A stretch of 59,341 nt of DNA. It comes from Nephromyces sp. MM_2019. Taxonomy: Eukaryota > Apicomplexa > Aconoidasida > Nephromycida. Location: assembly GCA_015657535.1 (NCBI GenBank), contig JADHZB010001349.1, forward strand, positions 1-59,341, written 5' to 3'. Below are positions 1 through 11,436 of the stretch, piece after piece (position 1 is the first letter of the stretch; each line of letters opens with the position of its first letter). The notes beneath the pieces are model-generated. The model was not told the DNA's origin. It searched no databases and worked only from the letters and a program-made list of their open reading frames with translations. The position numbers and the translations under genes were made by a program.

Positions 1-13
1 CACACACACACAC
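1..13. repeat. (CA)n microsatellite at the left edge
   Basis: The window opens inside a CA dinucleotide run, and a second short CA stretch follows at about 52-70. Together with the long CA run at the right edge this suggests the contig was broken at microsatellites at both ends. Confidence 0.9.
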
Positions 14-87
14 GCACGGGAGCATAGCACTCATAACTGCGTATATGATGCATCACACACACACATACACATGTCTTTTTTGTGCAG

Positions 88-1561
88 CTTGAAGTGTCGT
101 CCTTTTTTTAGGAGTATGGCGAAGCAGTTGTCCTCTTTTCTTCAGTATGTTTCATCTCTTAATCTGTGTGTGTAAGCTGCTTTCGAAGATTTTGCAGGTC
201 ATTTCTTCTGAATTGGTTTAAAAATTCACAATTTTGAAATTTCTTCAGCTGTTTCCGATATGTTGCGAAGATTTAAGAACCTGGCTTTTGATGTTTTATT
301 CCTCACATTCTGCTTCTTTGCTAATATTATCGCACTGCTAATTTTACCACTTGTTGATTTCCATGACATTTCCCACAATTTACCTTTTTTATTCATCTTT
401 AGAAATCTCTTTTGTTAAGTAATTTATCAATTTTTCTGCTTCTAAACGTGTAATGTTTGTTTTTATCAAGCATTTTTTGCAGTTTCTGGTATTTTTGTTC
501 TTTTGCTGTAATTTTTTTACATTTTTCCTCGAGTAACTGATGTTCTTTGGTGTAGTATTATATATCATTTTTTGTATTGCTGCTCTAGTAGTTATACATG
601 TATATATAAGTTATTTAATATTGGCTTTATTTATAGCCTTTATTAGTGCTTTTATAATTTTTTTGCATTTGCATTCTCAATTTGAGTGTCCTTGAATTAG
701 TGAATCTAAAATTTGCACTTTTTTTGAGTTTATCTGCTGTTTTACTCTTCTTTATACTATATTTTTGAAGCATACAGATGTTTGCACGAAGTTGGTAGTT
801 GTTTTTGCATCCTCCTGCTAATATAAAAGTAGAGTTTTGACTGGAATCTTTGTTTTTTGATGAAATTAGCTTTTTTTTGAAAATTTTAGATATTTTTGAA
901 GTTTACATCTGGAAATGAGCTCACTCCTCCTGTGCTTTCCCATTTTTTCTTCTTCTTCATTTGTTTTATTCGAAGATATATAAGTTTTATAAAAGAGTAC
1001 ATACTGCTGTGAAGTGTGTGCTTGACTTAATCATTTTGGAAGAGAGTGAGATATATATATATATATATTTCTTTATTCTTCTTTTGCTTTTTCCTACAAT
1101 TTTTCAGCGTTCTAACACCCTCTCAGTGTTGCTCAATAGCTGCATCATTCGCTTTCCAAGCTGAGATGACGAGGATACTCGCACTCCATCCGCCTAAAGA
1201 AAAATTGAGGGTACCAGCTGCCTTCTTCAGGATGAAGAATATTAACGTATTACTTCCCTGCTTTCTTGAGCAAATGATTCCTGCGTCTTCAGATGCTGCG
1301 GGTATGTATTGTGTGTGCGTGTATTTGTGAGTTTTTTTAATGTTTACACTCCGAGCATTTACTGCTTCAATATGCACAATGTATTGATGACAGCTTTCGA
1401 GGAATTTTGGCAGAGTTTCCTCGCGGTTTGGTTTGTCTTCTTTGGGTAAATGCTCAGCAGGTGTTCAAACTATGTATGTGTATGTGCTAGTTCTAAAGGC
1501 TTTCAAGTTTTTTTTTGATCCTTGCTATCTTCTTTGCAAAGTATATTCTCATGTGTGTGTG

Positions 1562-1650
<89 letters not shown>

Positions 1651-3851
1651 GTGTACTTCTAAAGGCTTTCATTTCCTTTAATCTGCTAACTTCGTGTTCT
1701 TACGTTATATATCCCCAAAAGACCCAGTTTGCTTTGCTGCCTTTCTTATCCTTTATTCGTTGCAGCTACAAGGCAGTTCATTCCCCCTCACTTTTGTAAA
1801 AACGGTAGCTCAACCTCTGAAGGGGCGAATCCTCTGAAATCACAAGAAAGGTCAAAAACTGGAAGAATTTCCGATTTGTCTTCTACAACACTTAACTCCT
1901 TTATTGATGGTGATTCTGCCTCTCAAGATGATCCTCTGAAGCTGGACTGCTTTGAGCGAATCGTGTTGACGAACATACTGGAGGTAGTGATGCTTGAAAG
2001 GGAATGGTAGTATACGTGAAGAGTAGCTACTTTTTTTGGGGTATCGGAACTGCTTCCCTATTATTTCTTCATTTTGCTTTTTCCACTGTGCTTATTATTC
2101 ATGCCTCTTGATGCTTGAAAAGGCGATTTTACTGCAAAATTTGTGTGTGTGCATTCGTCGTTGTGGATGTACATCTGTGTGTTTTGCTTATCAAAGCGTA
2201 GAATCTGAGGTTTTTTTCTGCTTATTCGGCAAGCGAAGCTAGTAACTTTAGAATTTTTTTAATCTAATCATCTATATCTTGCAACTACCTTAGAACTAGG
2301 TTGAGTAGTAGTTTTACTAGTTCCAATTACTTTAAGCTTGCATTAGGGATTTTTTTCCAATCAAAACATTCTTTTTTTATCTTCAATAAAATTTTTTTTT
2401 CCAAAAATTTTGCCTAATCCAGCTGTTTCGTCTTCTGTCCTTCAACTGTATCGCTTTATATTTTGATCTAGGAGCATTTTCTTTGATATTTGTTGCTTTT
2501 TTTTCAGGAGTGCTGCCAAAATATTAAGCAAGTATCTCTTGTTGATCTAGAGCTGCTAGTGTATTGTTTGCAAGTGTTGGGCATCGAGGAAGCGTCCCTT
2601 TTTACTGTAAGCTTTTTTTTGAGTATTACTCATCCTTGTGGAAACGGCAGGCCTTTTTCTGCCAGTTGGTACTGTTTAGTACAGATTTGAAATGAGCAAT
2701 TTTTTTTTCATTATGGTAATACTTGTCTAATGATGCAATGGTGGTTCAGTTCACACGCAGAGTTGCTTTTATCCGCTAGTTCTAGGATGCTGCTGCCTAA
2801 CAAATTGAGCTGAAGCATTAAGACAAGAATATTTTTAAGCTCTTTTTTCTCTTTTAAGTTTTTAATTTACAGCTGTTTTTGCTTGTAAACATGTTTTTGC
2901 CTATGTGTTGTACTTTACATGAAAATAGGGCGTGTATGAGCGGGAGAATTAGCAGTTTGACTTTTTGACCTTTTATGTTATTCCATTTGCTGACTGTCAG
3001 AGTCTTTGCGATTTAGTGCTATGAAATCTCTATAATGACCACTACTAAAATCATTATCCTGTGTTAATATCACTTCTAAGACGGCTCTTTTTCTTCCTGC
3101 AAAAACACGACTCTAGGCTCTCAATGGGAAACATCAGGATTGCGCTAAGCGCTGGAGCAATGATAAAGCGTCGCTTCCCTTCACCTTGCAGCTAAAAAAG
3201 GAATCTGCTCCTTTCGCAGATTACGCTTCGGTCCTCTCTCTGCATTCCAATATAAATGATTCCGCATCATTCAATGAGCGGTACCTCACTGGTAATGCGC
3301 TGCATTTCCGTAGCCTATTTTGTTCCCTCAATAAAAAACATAGGAGAATAATCCGTGCCCCTTTTCATGTTGAATCACCCGGTAAACTATCATTTGATGG
3401 GCAGGATAAGGCCGAAATTGCACTGCCCTCCGACTCTAGCAGCTTTCGTAGGGTTGGCGATGTTCAGCTTATGGTGTGGCTTGCCGCCCTGGATTTGTGT
3501 CCTGATTTTTTCGGCCTGCTTTTTTTGTTTCTCTCGCAGAAGCTATCTCAGGGACGAGATCTAGGCACTCTGGAACTCTCCTGTTTCGGGTTGCTGAATT
3601 CGCTGCAACGTACTAGCTCTAAAAGTGATGGTAAAGTAATTAGTAAAGCTCTTAGTATCTTGGCAGGTTCATCTGTTGAGAAAGACCCGCCGAAAGAACC
3701 TAAAAAGTGTTCTAATGCCTCACCGAAGTGGATTTTTGCTGCGCTGTCGCTGATGCACTCTATAAAGCTGGCGAGCATTGCGAAATTTTTACATTTTTGG
3801 ATTGTATACTTTCTGATACTCCCGGTAGTTGCGTACCTGTTGCGAGCATGA
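88..3851 (+). CDS. unknown multi-exon protein with C-terminal membrane anchor (5' end probably missing)
   Basis: I do not recognise this gene. Exons inferred from GT-AG sites and matching phase: 88-144, 1108-1301, 1766-1983, 2508-2606 and 3192-3851. The last exon may begin at 3117 instead, since both acceptors are in frame and 3117-3191 is open; the acceptor at 3191 has the better pyrimidine tract. An ATG at 116 could be the start, otherwise the gene continues beyond the window. The open frame is about 410-430 residues. The middle contains leucine-rich helical stretches such as LVDLELLVYCLQVLGIEEAS and LGTLELSCFGLLNSLQR, which look like alpha-helical hairpin repeats (inference). The last residues, FWIVYFLILPVVAYLLRA, form one likely transmembrane segment and leave almost no tail. 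Introns are T-rich on this strand, supporting the direction. One intron carries a 103-base GT microsatellite. The reading frame is well supported from 1108 onward; exon 88-144 is less sure. Confidence 0.6.
1552..1654. repeat. (TG)n microsatellite with T interruptions
   Basis: About 100 bases of TG repeats with four TTG interruptions, lying in the intron between exons 1108-1301 and 1766-1983 of the first gene. Reading frames through it give only Val/Cys repeats and are not coding. Confidence 0.95.
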
Positions 3852-5935
3852 AATTGGGATGAAGCCATCTCGCTAAATTCCGCGGCGCAATATTTTTGAA
3901 GAGACCAATTTGTTTCAATGATTACGGATCCTTAGCGTGATTCGAATTTGTGCTTGTTAGCAAATAGGTGTATTCTAAATTATATCAAGTGGGACCCTCT
4001 TTTATGCTACAAAAACAGGTTATATACCCTGTAGTGTGTACATTTTAGTGAAGATCAAAGCTAGTTGATAGTGTGTGTGTGTGTTCCGTATAAGTATAAT
4101 ATCTGAGAGGGATTCAATGCGCATTTGTTCTTACGTGAGCGCTTCACTATAAAATTAGCAATGCCTCGGGTGACGCACCTATGGAAGATTGAGACTCGTT
4201 TATGCGATCTGTTCTTTAATACTGCACTTTTGATGTTTGACTTGGCTTCAATTGTATTTTCTGCTACTTAAATGAATAGTTCATCTTCTTTGTAACATGA
4301 GGCTAAACACGTAGGTGTAATATTCTCGGGCGAGCCAAAAAATGCCTACCGACGTAGCAAGCGTAAGTCTTTCAATTGTATGTTGGTAACTTCAAATTTA
4401 AGTTTTCTCAAGTGACATTTGCTACTGCAACCCCGCGCATATGAAGGCAAAAATGAGCTTTTTAGTGGCTTACTTGTAGTGAAAGTTCATCAAGACCACT
4501 GGTGAGTAGCTATTTTCCCCATAAATATAGGGTGTTCTGCCGAAATGTTCGATTAAAGTCACCGAAAGTAGACTGTACCTGCATAGCTTTCGCGATGTAT
4601 AAATGGTGTATAAGATGAAATCCATTTAATTTTGAGGCCTCAAATGATGCAGCTAGTGTACTGCTCGTTCATTTCATATAATTGGGCCTTTTTTACTGCC
4701 ATATCTGAATGAAATCCGTGGCATCCCTGTCAGAAAGTGCCCCTTCCGAAAATTTGCTGGCGTTTTCCGCTGAGTTGTAGGCATGCATGTTAAGAATCCT
4801 CCCCTAGTGCCGACTGTCGTGTGCCCTACATCATAGATGTTTTACCCTAATTATAAAAAGTTTCACACTTGGTACTTCCAGAGCTACTTTACAGATATAT
4901 ATGGAATATGCTTAGCATGCTTTTTTTGTTGCATAATCCCTCGCTGCTACACTCAGGCTACTTCTAGCGCACTTACCTCTGGAGCATTCATCTACATGCG
5001 CAGACATCAACTACTGTTTAATTTCGACTATGTTAACAATTTGTGGACACGAGTTCTCGATCGGATAAAGGCGCTAAAATGGGCCTGATGAAGTCTTGCA
5101 CTTTTAATCATTAGCTAGTCTAAAAAAATGGGCGCATTTTGCCCATGGTTTTCAATGAGCAAAGGGTAGACTGTATAGTGTCTGCATGAGCAATTCATTG
5201 AAGGTGATTCCCTAGGGGTTGTCAAGTTTTGCTATATTTCCTTATATAAGCAAGGCTTCTCCAGCTTGCAAAGCCCAGCAGAGATGTGCTTTGGTCAACC
5301 TTGTCTCCTTTTTTTTAAACAAGAAATATTGCTCATGGTTTTGGCGCTTCATCTTGTACGGATGAGCTTGCCTTAAAAGTTATGGACCAAAAATTTCAGA
5401 AACTATTCCGAGTCGGTCAACTGGTTGGCTGTTGTTGAAAATACGAGTTCCGCTGCTTAAGAAGATACTCACGCAATCCCTGCTGCGTCAATATGGCTTG
5501 GGGTACACGTGAAGAAATTGCCTTATTAGATGAAGTCAAAAAAAATAAGTTGCTGATTTGGCTCATTTCGCATCAACGACAGATGACTAGCTTTCCTATG
5601 AAGAGCTTTTTATGAGAGGTAAGGATGGTCATAAATTTCACCACGAGTTACTAAGAGTAAGCGAAGTTAATTACTAGTAGCCACTAGTACGTATTGCCGA
5701 GAAGAAAGCTGCTGTGGGTAGCTGTAAAATCAAGCTATTTCCACACATTTTTTTCTATGCCCTGTCTATATATCCGGTATCCATGGAGTGATAAGCTTAC
5801 GCATTTACTCTTTGCGGGAAGAGTCAATTTTTATCATTGCAAGACTAAACGGGATATCCTACTGCGGAGTCAAATCGATTTTAACTAAAAAAGCAATAGT
5901 AGTCTATTGTAGCTCAAGAAGTATGCGCCTGCTAA
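3852..5935. other. intergenic, no supported gene
   Basis: This lies between the 3' end of the first gene and the 3' end of the minus-strand gene below, so it is a convergent spacer. The longest frame (4837-5088, 83 codons) has no recognisable domain and no splice context. A short TG run occurs near 4070-4085 and GCATGCAT near 4781. I see nothing else. Confidence 0.6.
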
Positions 5936-8900
5936 TCAGGCGCGTGCAGCAGTTGGTGGGACTATCAGTAACGGAACAAGCAAGTTACTGAGTACTACTG
6001 ATGATTCCCATGTATAAGTGAATTTCCCGACTGTTACGGCATTATTGAATATCCTCGAGTCTCGTAGCTGCACGAACTCGGTAGCTAGACCGACATCATC
6101 TGTCTGAACTTGGGCTGAGCCCTGAGGAATGCCATCGTCTCCGATTCCTACGCCGGCAGCAGCGTATGCCCTACCAAGCTTGCCGAATTCGAAATTAGTG
6201 TATATTTGATTACTGCGGGGATCGATGTAGTTAGTTTCTACGACTGTTTGCCATCCATTTCCCCAGTTAGCCTGAAAATCCATAGTATTCTCATCAAAAT
6301 CTCGAAGTGCGGTAAACTGATAGCCTCTGGCACCAACAGATGCTGCGTACTGCTTATCGTATCGATTGGCCCCCAAGACAATGGAGACTGAGCGATAATT
6401 TATTGCCAGTTCCTGTATCAATGGATTTACAGAGCTTTGAGCAATTACATTGCTATCAGGATTGAAGTCCCTTTTAAAGGCGAGCTCAAAGTTACGGACA
6501 CGAATACGTTCGCCGTAAATGCTGTTCAAGATGTCCATTATAGTAGCAGTCTCGATATAGCGGGTTACAGTCTCAACGTTGAACATCTGCAACATATATT
6601 AGGAGTGACGGGTGCATGAACGGCATTTTTGTATCAAGCGAGTTTTTGTAAGCTTCCTCATAGAAATATTTTCGAAGCGCATAAAACTGCACTTCACGTG
6701 TTGATAAGGCATTATTCAGCAAATAAGGCTTGCACAGAAAAACATGGCTCTTCCTATCGATTGATACTCCAAAATATTGGGGGAAGACCCCAAAATACAC
6801 TCGTCAATTTAGTCTCTTTTAAGGAGTGAAATATTCATCAACGGGTTCCTTTTTCATTACATCACGAGAGCTTAGCATCATGTACGGCGTAGAATGGTTG
6901 GTTGACCGGCCTGAAAAGCCGCTGTTGTGCCCAACTTAACAGGTAGTAGCAAATTGAAGTAAAGATGGCGAGTTCCTACTATCTGAAGTAGGCTAAGGCA
7001 CCGTAGAACACACCTTGTACAAGGCTCTATTACACATATTGGTGCTCTAGTGTATTGCTAATGTGATTGGTAGCTAGCTTCAACGGAAAAAACTGCGAAA
7101 TTTCCGCTTTACAATAACAGAGGCAATTGATATTTTGTAAAAATCCAGGCTACGTGGCATGGCTGAAATCTGCCTACCGATATCATATAGATGGAAGCAG
7201 AAGCTAGGCCAGTACGCTGAAAAATTAAGCATTGCTTTCCTACGTCATCACAGGCAAAGATGCATACGCAACATACATAAAAAATGGAGGCTGCTTTACG
7301 CGTCAGTTTTTAGGTAAGTTTATAATTAACCGTAATGCCGCCCGAATTCCAAACTGCTTCAAAATAAAAATTTCACGCTAGTGTACGGGAAGCGATCATT
7401 GATTTGCATGCAATGAAAACTGCTATCTCACCTTGACTGTATTTGATCGTTCCACTGATACACCGTGCTTCCCCCGTAGGATGCCAACCCTGACACTTTC
7501 TTTAATATCGTTAGAACTTACGCTAATGACGTTTGTACCCCAAATGGCACTGGTACTCTGAAAACGGCTAGGTACGGAGCCTGTGAAACCGAATGCACCT
7601 CTCGAATTTCCCGCCTTTACGTTATATGAATCTCTTGCTACATTCCTACCCCAATTTATTCCCCATTGCCCGTAGTTTATCGAACTATCGATATTCTGAA
7701 AAATCCTTTCGTCCGCTGGAGTGTATCGGGGAAAAACCTCCCTTGTTGATTTCGGCACTGAATAGTTCATATTAGTATCTGGGAAAAGCTGCTTTGATGA
7801 AGTTTGAGCAGGCAAGTTTGGCGGTAGTAAGCTGCTGTTCCCGCTATCTACCCTTGTAACTTCTGCGATTCTATCCTTATCCACCGCTTTTACATCTGAG
7901 GCAGCTAGCCAATTGCTTCCTGCACTACCATCATGTGGGAGGCCACCTTTATACGATCTTGATGCCTCCCCTCCCGATGACGCATTATCCGAACTGCTAA
8001 TCTTTCCCATTGAAGCTTTGAAGTCCGGTAACATCTTCATTTTCTCCTCAAGAAGTTTCTGTCGCTCTTCAAGTAACTGCTCTGTGGATAGTATTTCACG
8101 TTCTAAAGCTTCTCTTAGAGCCTTCTGCCTGTTCTTCTCAAGGAGCCTCTTTGAGTCCTCAAGTTCTTCGCGCCACTCGTAGTACTCCTCCAAAAAATCT
8201 TGTCCAAAGTGATTTTTCCAACTAGAGATTTGCTGTGGTCCAGAAACCGCTTTAAGTGAGTCCAGTTTCATGTCTTCGACAGCCGACCGATGCTTTCTAA
8301 GGCTTCTTGGCTTGGTTATTGTAGCGAGTTGGTGAAGCTCATAGAAAGACTCAACTTTTTGGGGTATAGCTTGGGCAGCCTGAAAATTTGTCCTGTATTT
8401 TTCCGAACTTCCATAGATATTCGCTCCTGCTACTTTGGTCATTAGAGGGATAGTGCTACGGTTTGATAAGCGTATGTATTTTCTTGCTCTTTTAGTATGC
8501 AAAGGCCTTGACAAAGACTGCTTATAACTGAATGCCTGACCTTGCAATTCATTGCTTGTGATATCCCATATTGATCTCTCTCTGAAGTCTTTAAGTAGTT
8601 GCACTGAACTTTTGATGCCGCCACTTCTCTTTCCGATTTTTTGATTTGAGGATATTTCATCCCAATCGTCGCCCTTCTTTTCACTGTAGAATAACAGTTC
8701 TTCTTTGGGAATTCGGCGATTGCAGAAATTTACAGCTTTCAGCGGCGAAGCAAAAAGTCCCATCTTGCACTGTATTCCAACCAGGCTCTCACCAAAAGGT
8801 AGGCTTCCTCTTTCGAACCCTTCAAGGTTAGCTGCACTTCCTCTATCCTTCCAGCCACTTCTTTCCTCCCGAATAAAATTGATGGGTGTAAAAGAGAAGA

Positions 8901-10795
8901 CAATCGACCCAGGTTCTTGGGAAACATTTTTATCGACGTGCGCCTGATTTGCAAACTGTTTCCCCTTTATAGCATTTCTTTCTCCTGGTTCATGAACGCG
9001 AAAATTTAATTTATCAGAAACTGGGCAGCCTTCAACAATCAATGGTAATGTGCAATCTTCTTCATTTTTTAAGTTGTGCTCTCTCCAATCACAGATAAAT
9101 GTACAGTATAACGGCCATGGAAAAAGCGCAGTGTTTTTCACAAATGATTTGAAAAGTAACCGTGGGTCTGAGTTTGCTATGAGTATGTCATTTTCAGCAC
9201 CAGCTGTAGCCAACCGTGATACCAGGAATCCTCCAGAGTCTGCTTGTAGGGGAAGGTCTACGTGCTGAATGTACCCAAATTCTGGAGCTTTTACCAATTT
9301 AAACTTCTTCAAATGATAAAGTCGATTAGTCAGAGATTGATTTACCGACCGTTCCACTGATTTTGACATTGCCTGGGAGCCCCATTGAGCGGTTGGCGTA
9401 CAGTACTCAGGAAGAAAGTCCGTAGAGTTTTTTGAAGAATCAGGGTAAACAGAATTTGAAGTGGGTTTAATGCAAGCACATACTCCATAGATACTTTCTT
9501 GCATAGCTGGATACCGGAGTGTGTGTAGGAAGTATTGATGGGTATCACTTTCGATGACACTACCGCTGCACCCGTTGAATGCAGCAAAACCGAGCCATGC
9601 ATCCAGGCTACCGTGATGTTTTGTTGAAAAAAAATCTGGAACGTACGATACTTTACAGTTAGGGTTCTCGTAGGCATCAGTAGAGCTATGATTATGGCTT
9701 TCTTCCCAATAAGGGAGTGGCGAAAAGATTGAAGTATCGTTTATTATTGCGGGTACAGCGATTGATAAGCCATTTGCTGAGCACCAGGCGGCTGGAGGAA
9801 ATCGCTTTTGCGGGGCGCCATAATTCTTTAGCCAGTAATCAATGTCACGCCACTGTCCTTCCCAAAGAAAATCACTGTCGTCTCCTAATTTTAGAGGTGA
9901 TGATAGAGAGGGCCATGAAATTTTATGCACGCTAGTGCTGGAGTAGCAAAATAGTTGCAAACATTTTCTAGGCTACCCTACCAAAGCGGTACCCGAATTA
10001 ATTTGTAATGCAGAACATGTAGAATATGCGTGATAGCAATACCCTGAACCGGTAGAATAAAAGTTTAATTGGAGGATATCTGCGGGGTGGTATATACTAG
10101 AAGGGATGCAAATAGCATCAAAACCAACAGAAAAAAGATTTATCATTGTTTTCACCGGTTATGGTATATACGTGAGTCGGATGCATGACTTGCCCACGCA
10201 GCATCTTTTACATGAGAGGCCACAGTGTCACAAGAATGTTAGTGTCATACCAAAAAAAGCATACTTTAGGTTTTCTACCTTTTTTTAAAGACTTCGGCGC
10301 TGCCAAAGAGATAGTCTTGCGATGGTGAACGAACTGATTGTTTTCGCCCGCGGTTACTCGCTGCCGAGGTAGCCTGTTGGCCATTAAACTTTCGACCGTT
10401 AGTTTCAATAAGGCTCGGACGTTTGAAAATGAGAAGCGTTTTTTCATGTTTTTTTCGGAGCCCTCCGGCAAAGCACTGTCCCAACCTGAATATTTTTCAT
10501 TTTCTAATTCGTTCTTATTTTGACTCTTGAAAATTTCAGTTACACATCCTCTACTTGCTTCCCCAGCAGCAAAGCAATCAAAAGTTCCGGACTTTCCAGT
10601 AGTACTATTTCCATGTAAATCTCCGTCCCCCTTCCAGGATATTGTGCAGCCGGGGCAATCATGTTTCACTATTGCCTCATTTCCGCTGGTAATTGGTATT
10701 GAGACGCTAAACCATGGGCCATACAAAAGCGATAGCGTTGCCAGCAATAGTATTATGTAGCATGCTAATTTGTAGTATAGTTCCCTTAAAAGCAT
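5936..10795 (-). CDS. large secreted protein of unknown family, signal peptide and hydrophobic C-tail
   Basis: I do not recognise the family. Exon 1 (10795-10251) starts at an ATG followed at once by a signal peptide (core YIILLLATLSLLYG). Exon 2 (9937-7432) is one 835-codon open exon. The junction uses a donor GGTATGAC and an acceptor after CTACTCCAG, with phases that match. Exon 2 is rich in Cys, Trp and Asn-Gly, has a charged predicted coiled coil near residues 760-820 (FLEEYYEWREELEDSKRLLE), and ends at a clean donor AAG|GTGAGA. Small in-phase exons 7216-7178, 7092-7036 and 6982-6941 are plausible but weak. The last exon (6586-5936, acceptor TTGCAG) is 217 codons with motifs such as ANWGNGWQ. 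It ends in VVLSNLLVPLLIVPPTAARA, which resembles a GPI-attachment signal. With these exons the protein is about 1279 residues. A secreted or surface role is inferred from the two ends; no function is claimed. The last exon could instead be a separate gene. Confidence 0.6.
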
Positions 10796-10826
10796 AGTTA
10801 CTTTAACCACAGACAATAGTCAGTTA

Positions 10827-11436
10827 ATGGTGCATAAGAATCTTCGGGACATTTTGCATACTTTGGATTGCTCTGCATCCTTTTTTGGAGCTAAAAATCA
10901 CGAAAATATCTCCCTAAAATTGGGTGCAAATCGAAGATTCTACTACTTGCTAGAGAAATCCTTCAAGACACGGTGAATGAGCTCCTTTTTTTTGAAAATG
11001 ATACTCGACGAATTGTGGCAGCTACATTCGGTAGTTTGGGTGCACGCAGAATCTGCAAGAACACTCGTTTAGAACCTGGGGAGACCATAATGCTCGCATG
11101 TTTTCCTGCTGGCATACAGGTCTAACAGGTATGCTCCTTGTGATGAATTAGATACCTACTATCATTTCATAACGTATATGCCTTGTAATGCTGCCGGGCA
11201 GTTGCTTACAGCTAGGAAGTGTATTAATTCAGTTGTCGAACCCAGCTTTGAAAGAATTAAAAGCCCTATATCCAGTATTTAATCAGTCTTTGCTGCTTTG
11301 CAAGGCTGTTCACCCTAGTGATATTTCTAATATTACTGCTATAACTGCAAGTATACATAATCTTCAGAAAGATTTTCCATTACATGCTAACAATCCACTA
11401 AAAGGGATTGCTACTAAATCAACAAATAAATACTAG
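10827..11436 (+). CDS. candidate small gene, unknown product
   Basis: Weak candidate. A model with exons 10827-10972, 11050-11119 and 11212-11436 closes in frame at 146 codons. The third exon is a 75-codon frame behind a good acceptor (TTGCTTACAG) and reads like real protein (e.g. LSNPALKELKALYPVFNQS). The middle exon frame is also open much further upstream (e.g. DTRRIVAATFGSLGARRICK), so the 5' structure could differ. The donor after the middle exon would be GTCTAA, which is unusual. The ATG lies only 31 bases from the start codon of the divergent gene on the other strand, which is tight for a eukaryotic promoter. It may be spurious. Confidence 0.3.

Noticed and set aside
1433..1799. Val/Cys-repeat frames over the TG microsatellite
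   Set aside because: They are translations of the dinucleotide repeat inside an intron.
4837..5088. 83-codon plus-strand frame downstream of the first gene
   Set aside because: No domain, and no sign that it is spliced to or separate from known genes.
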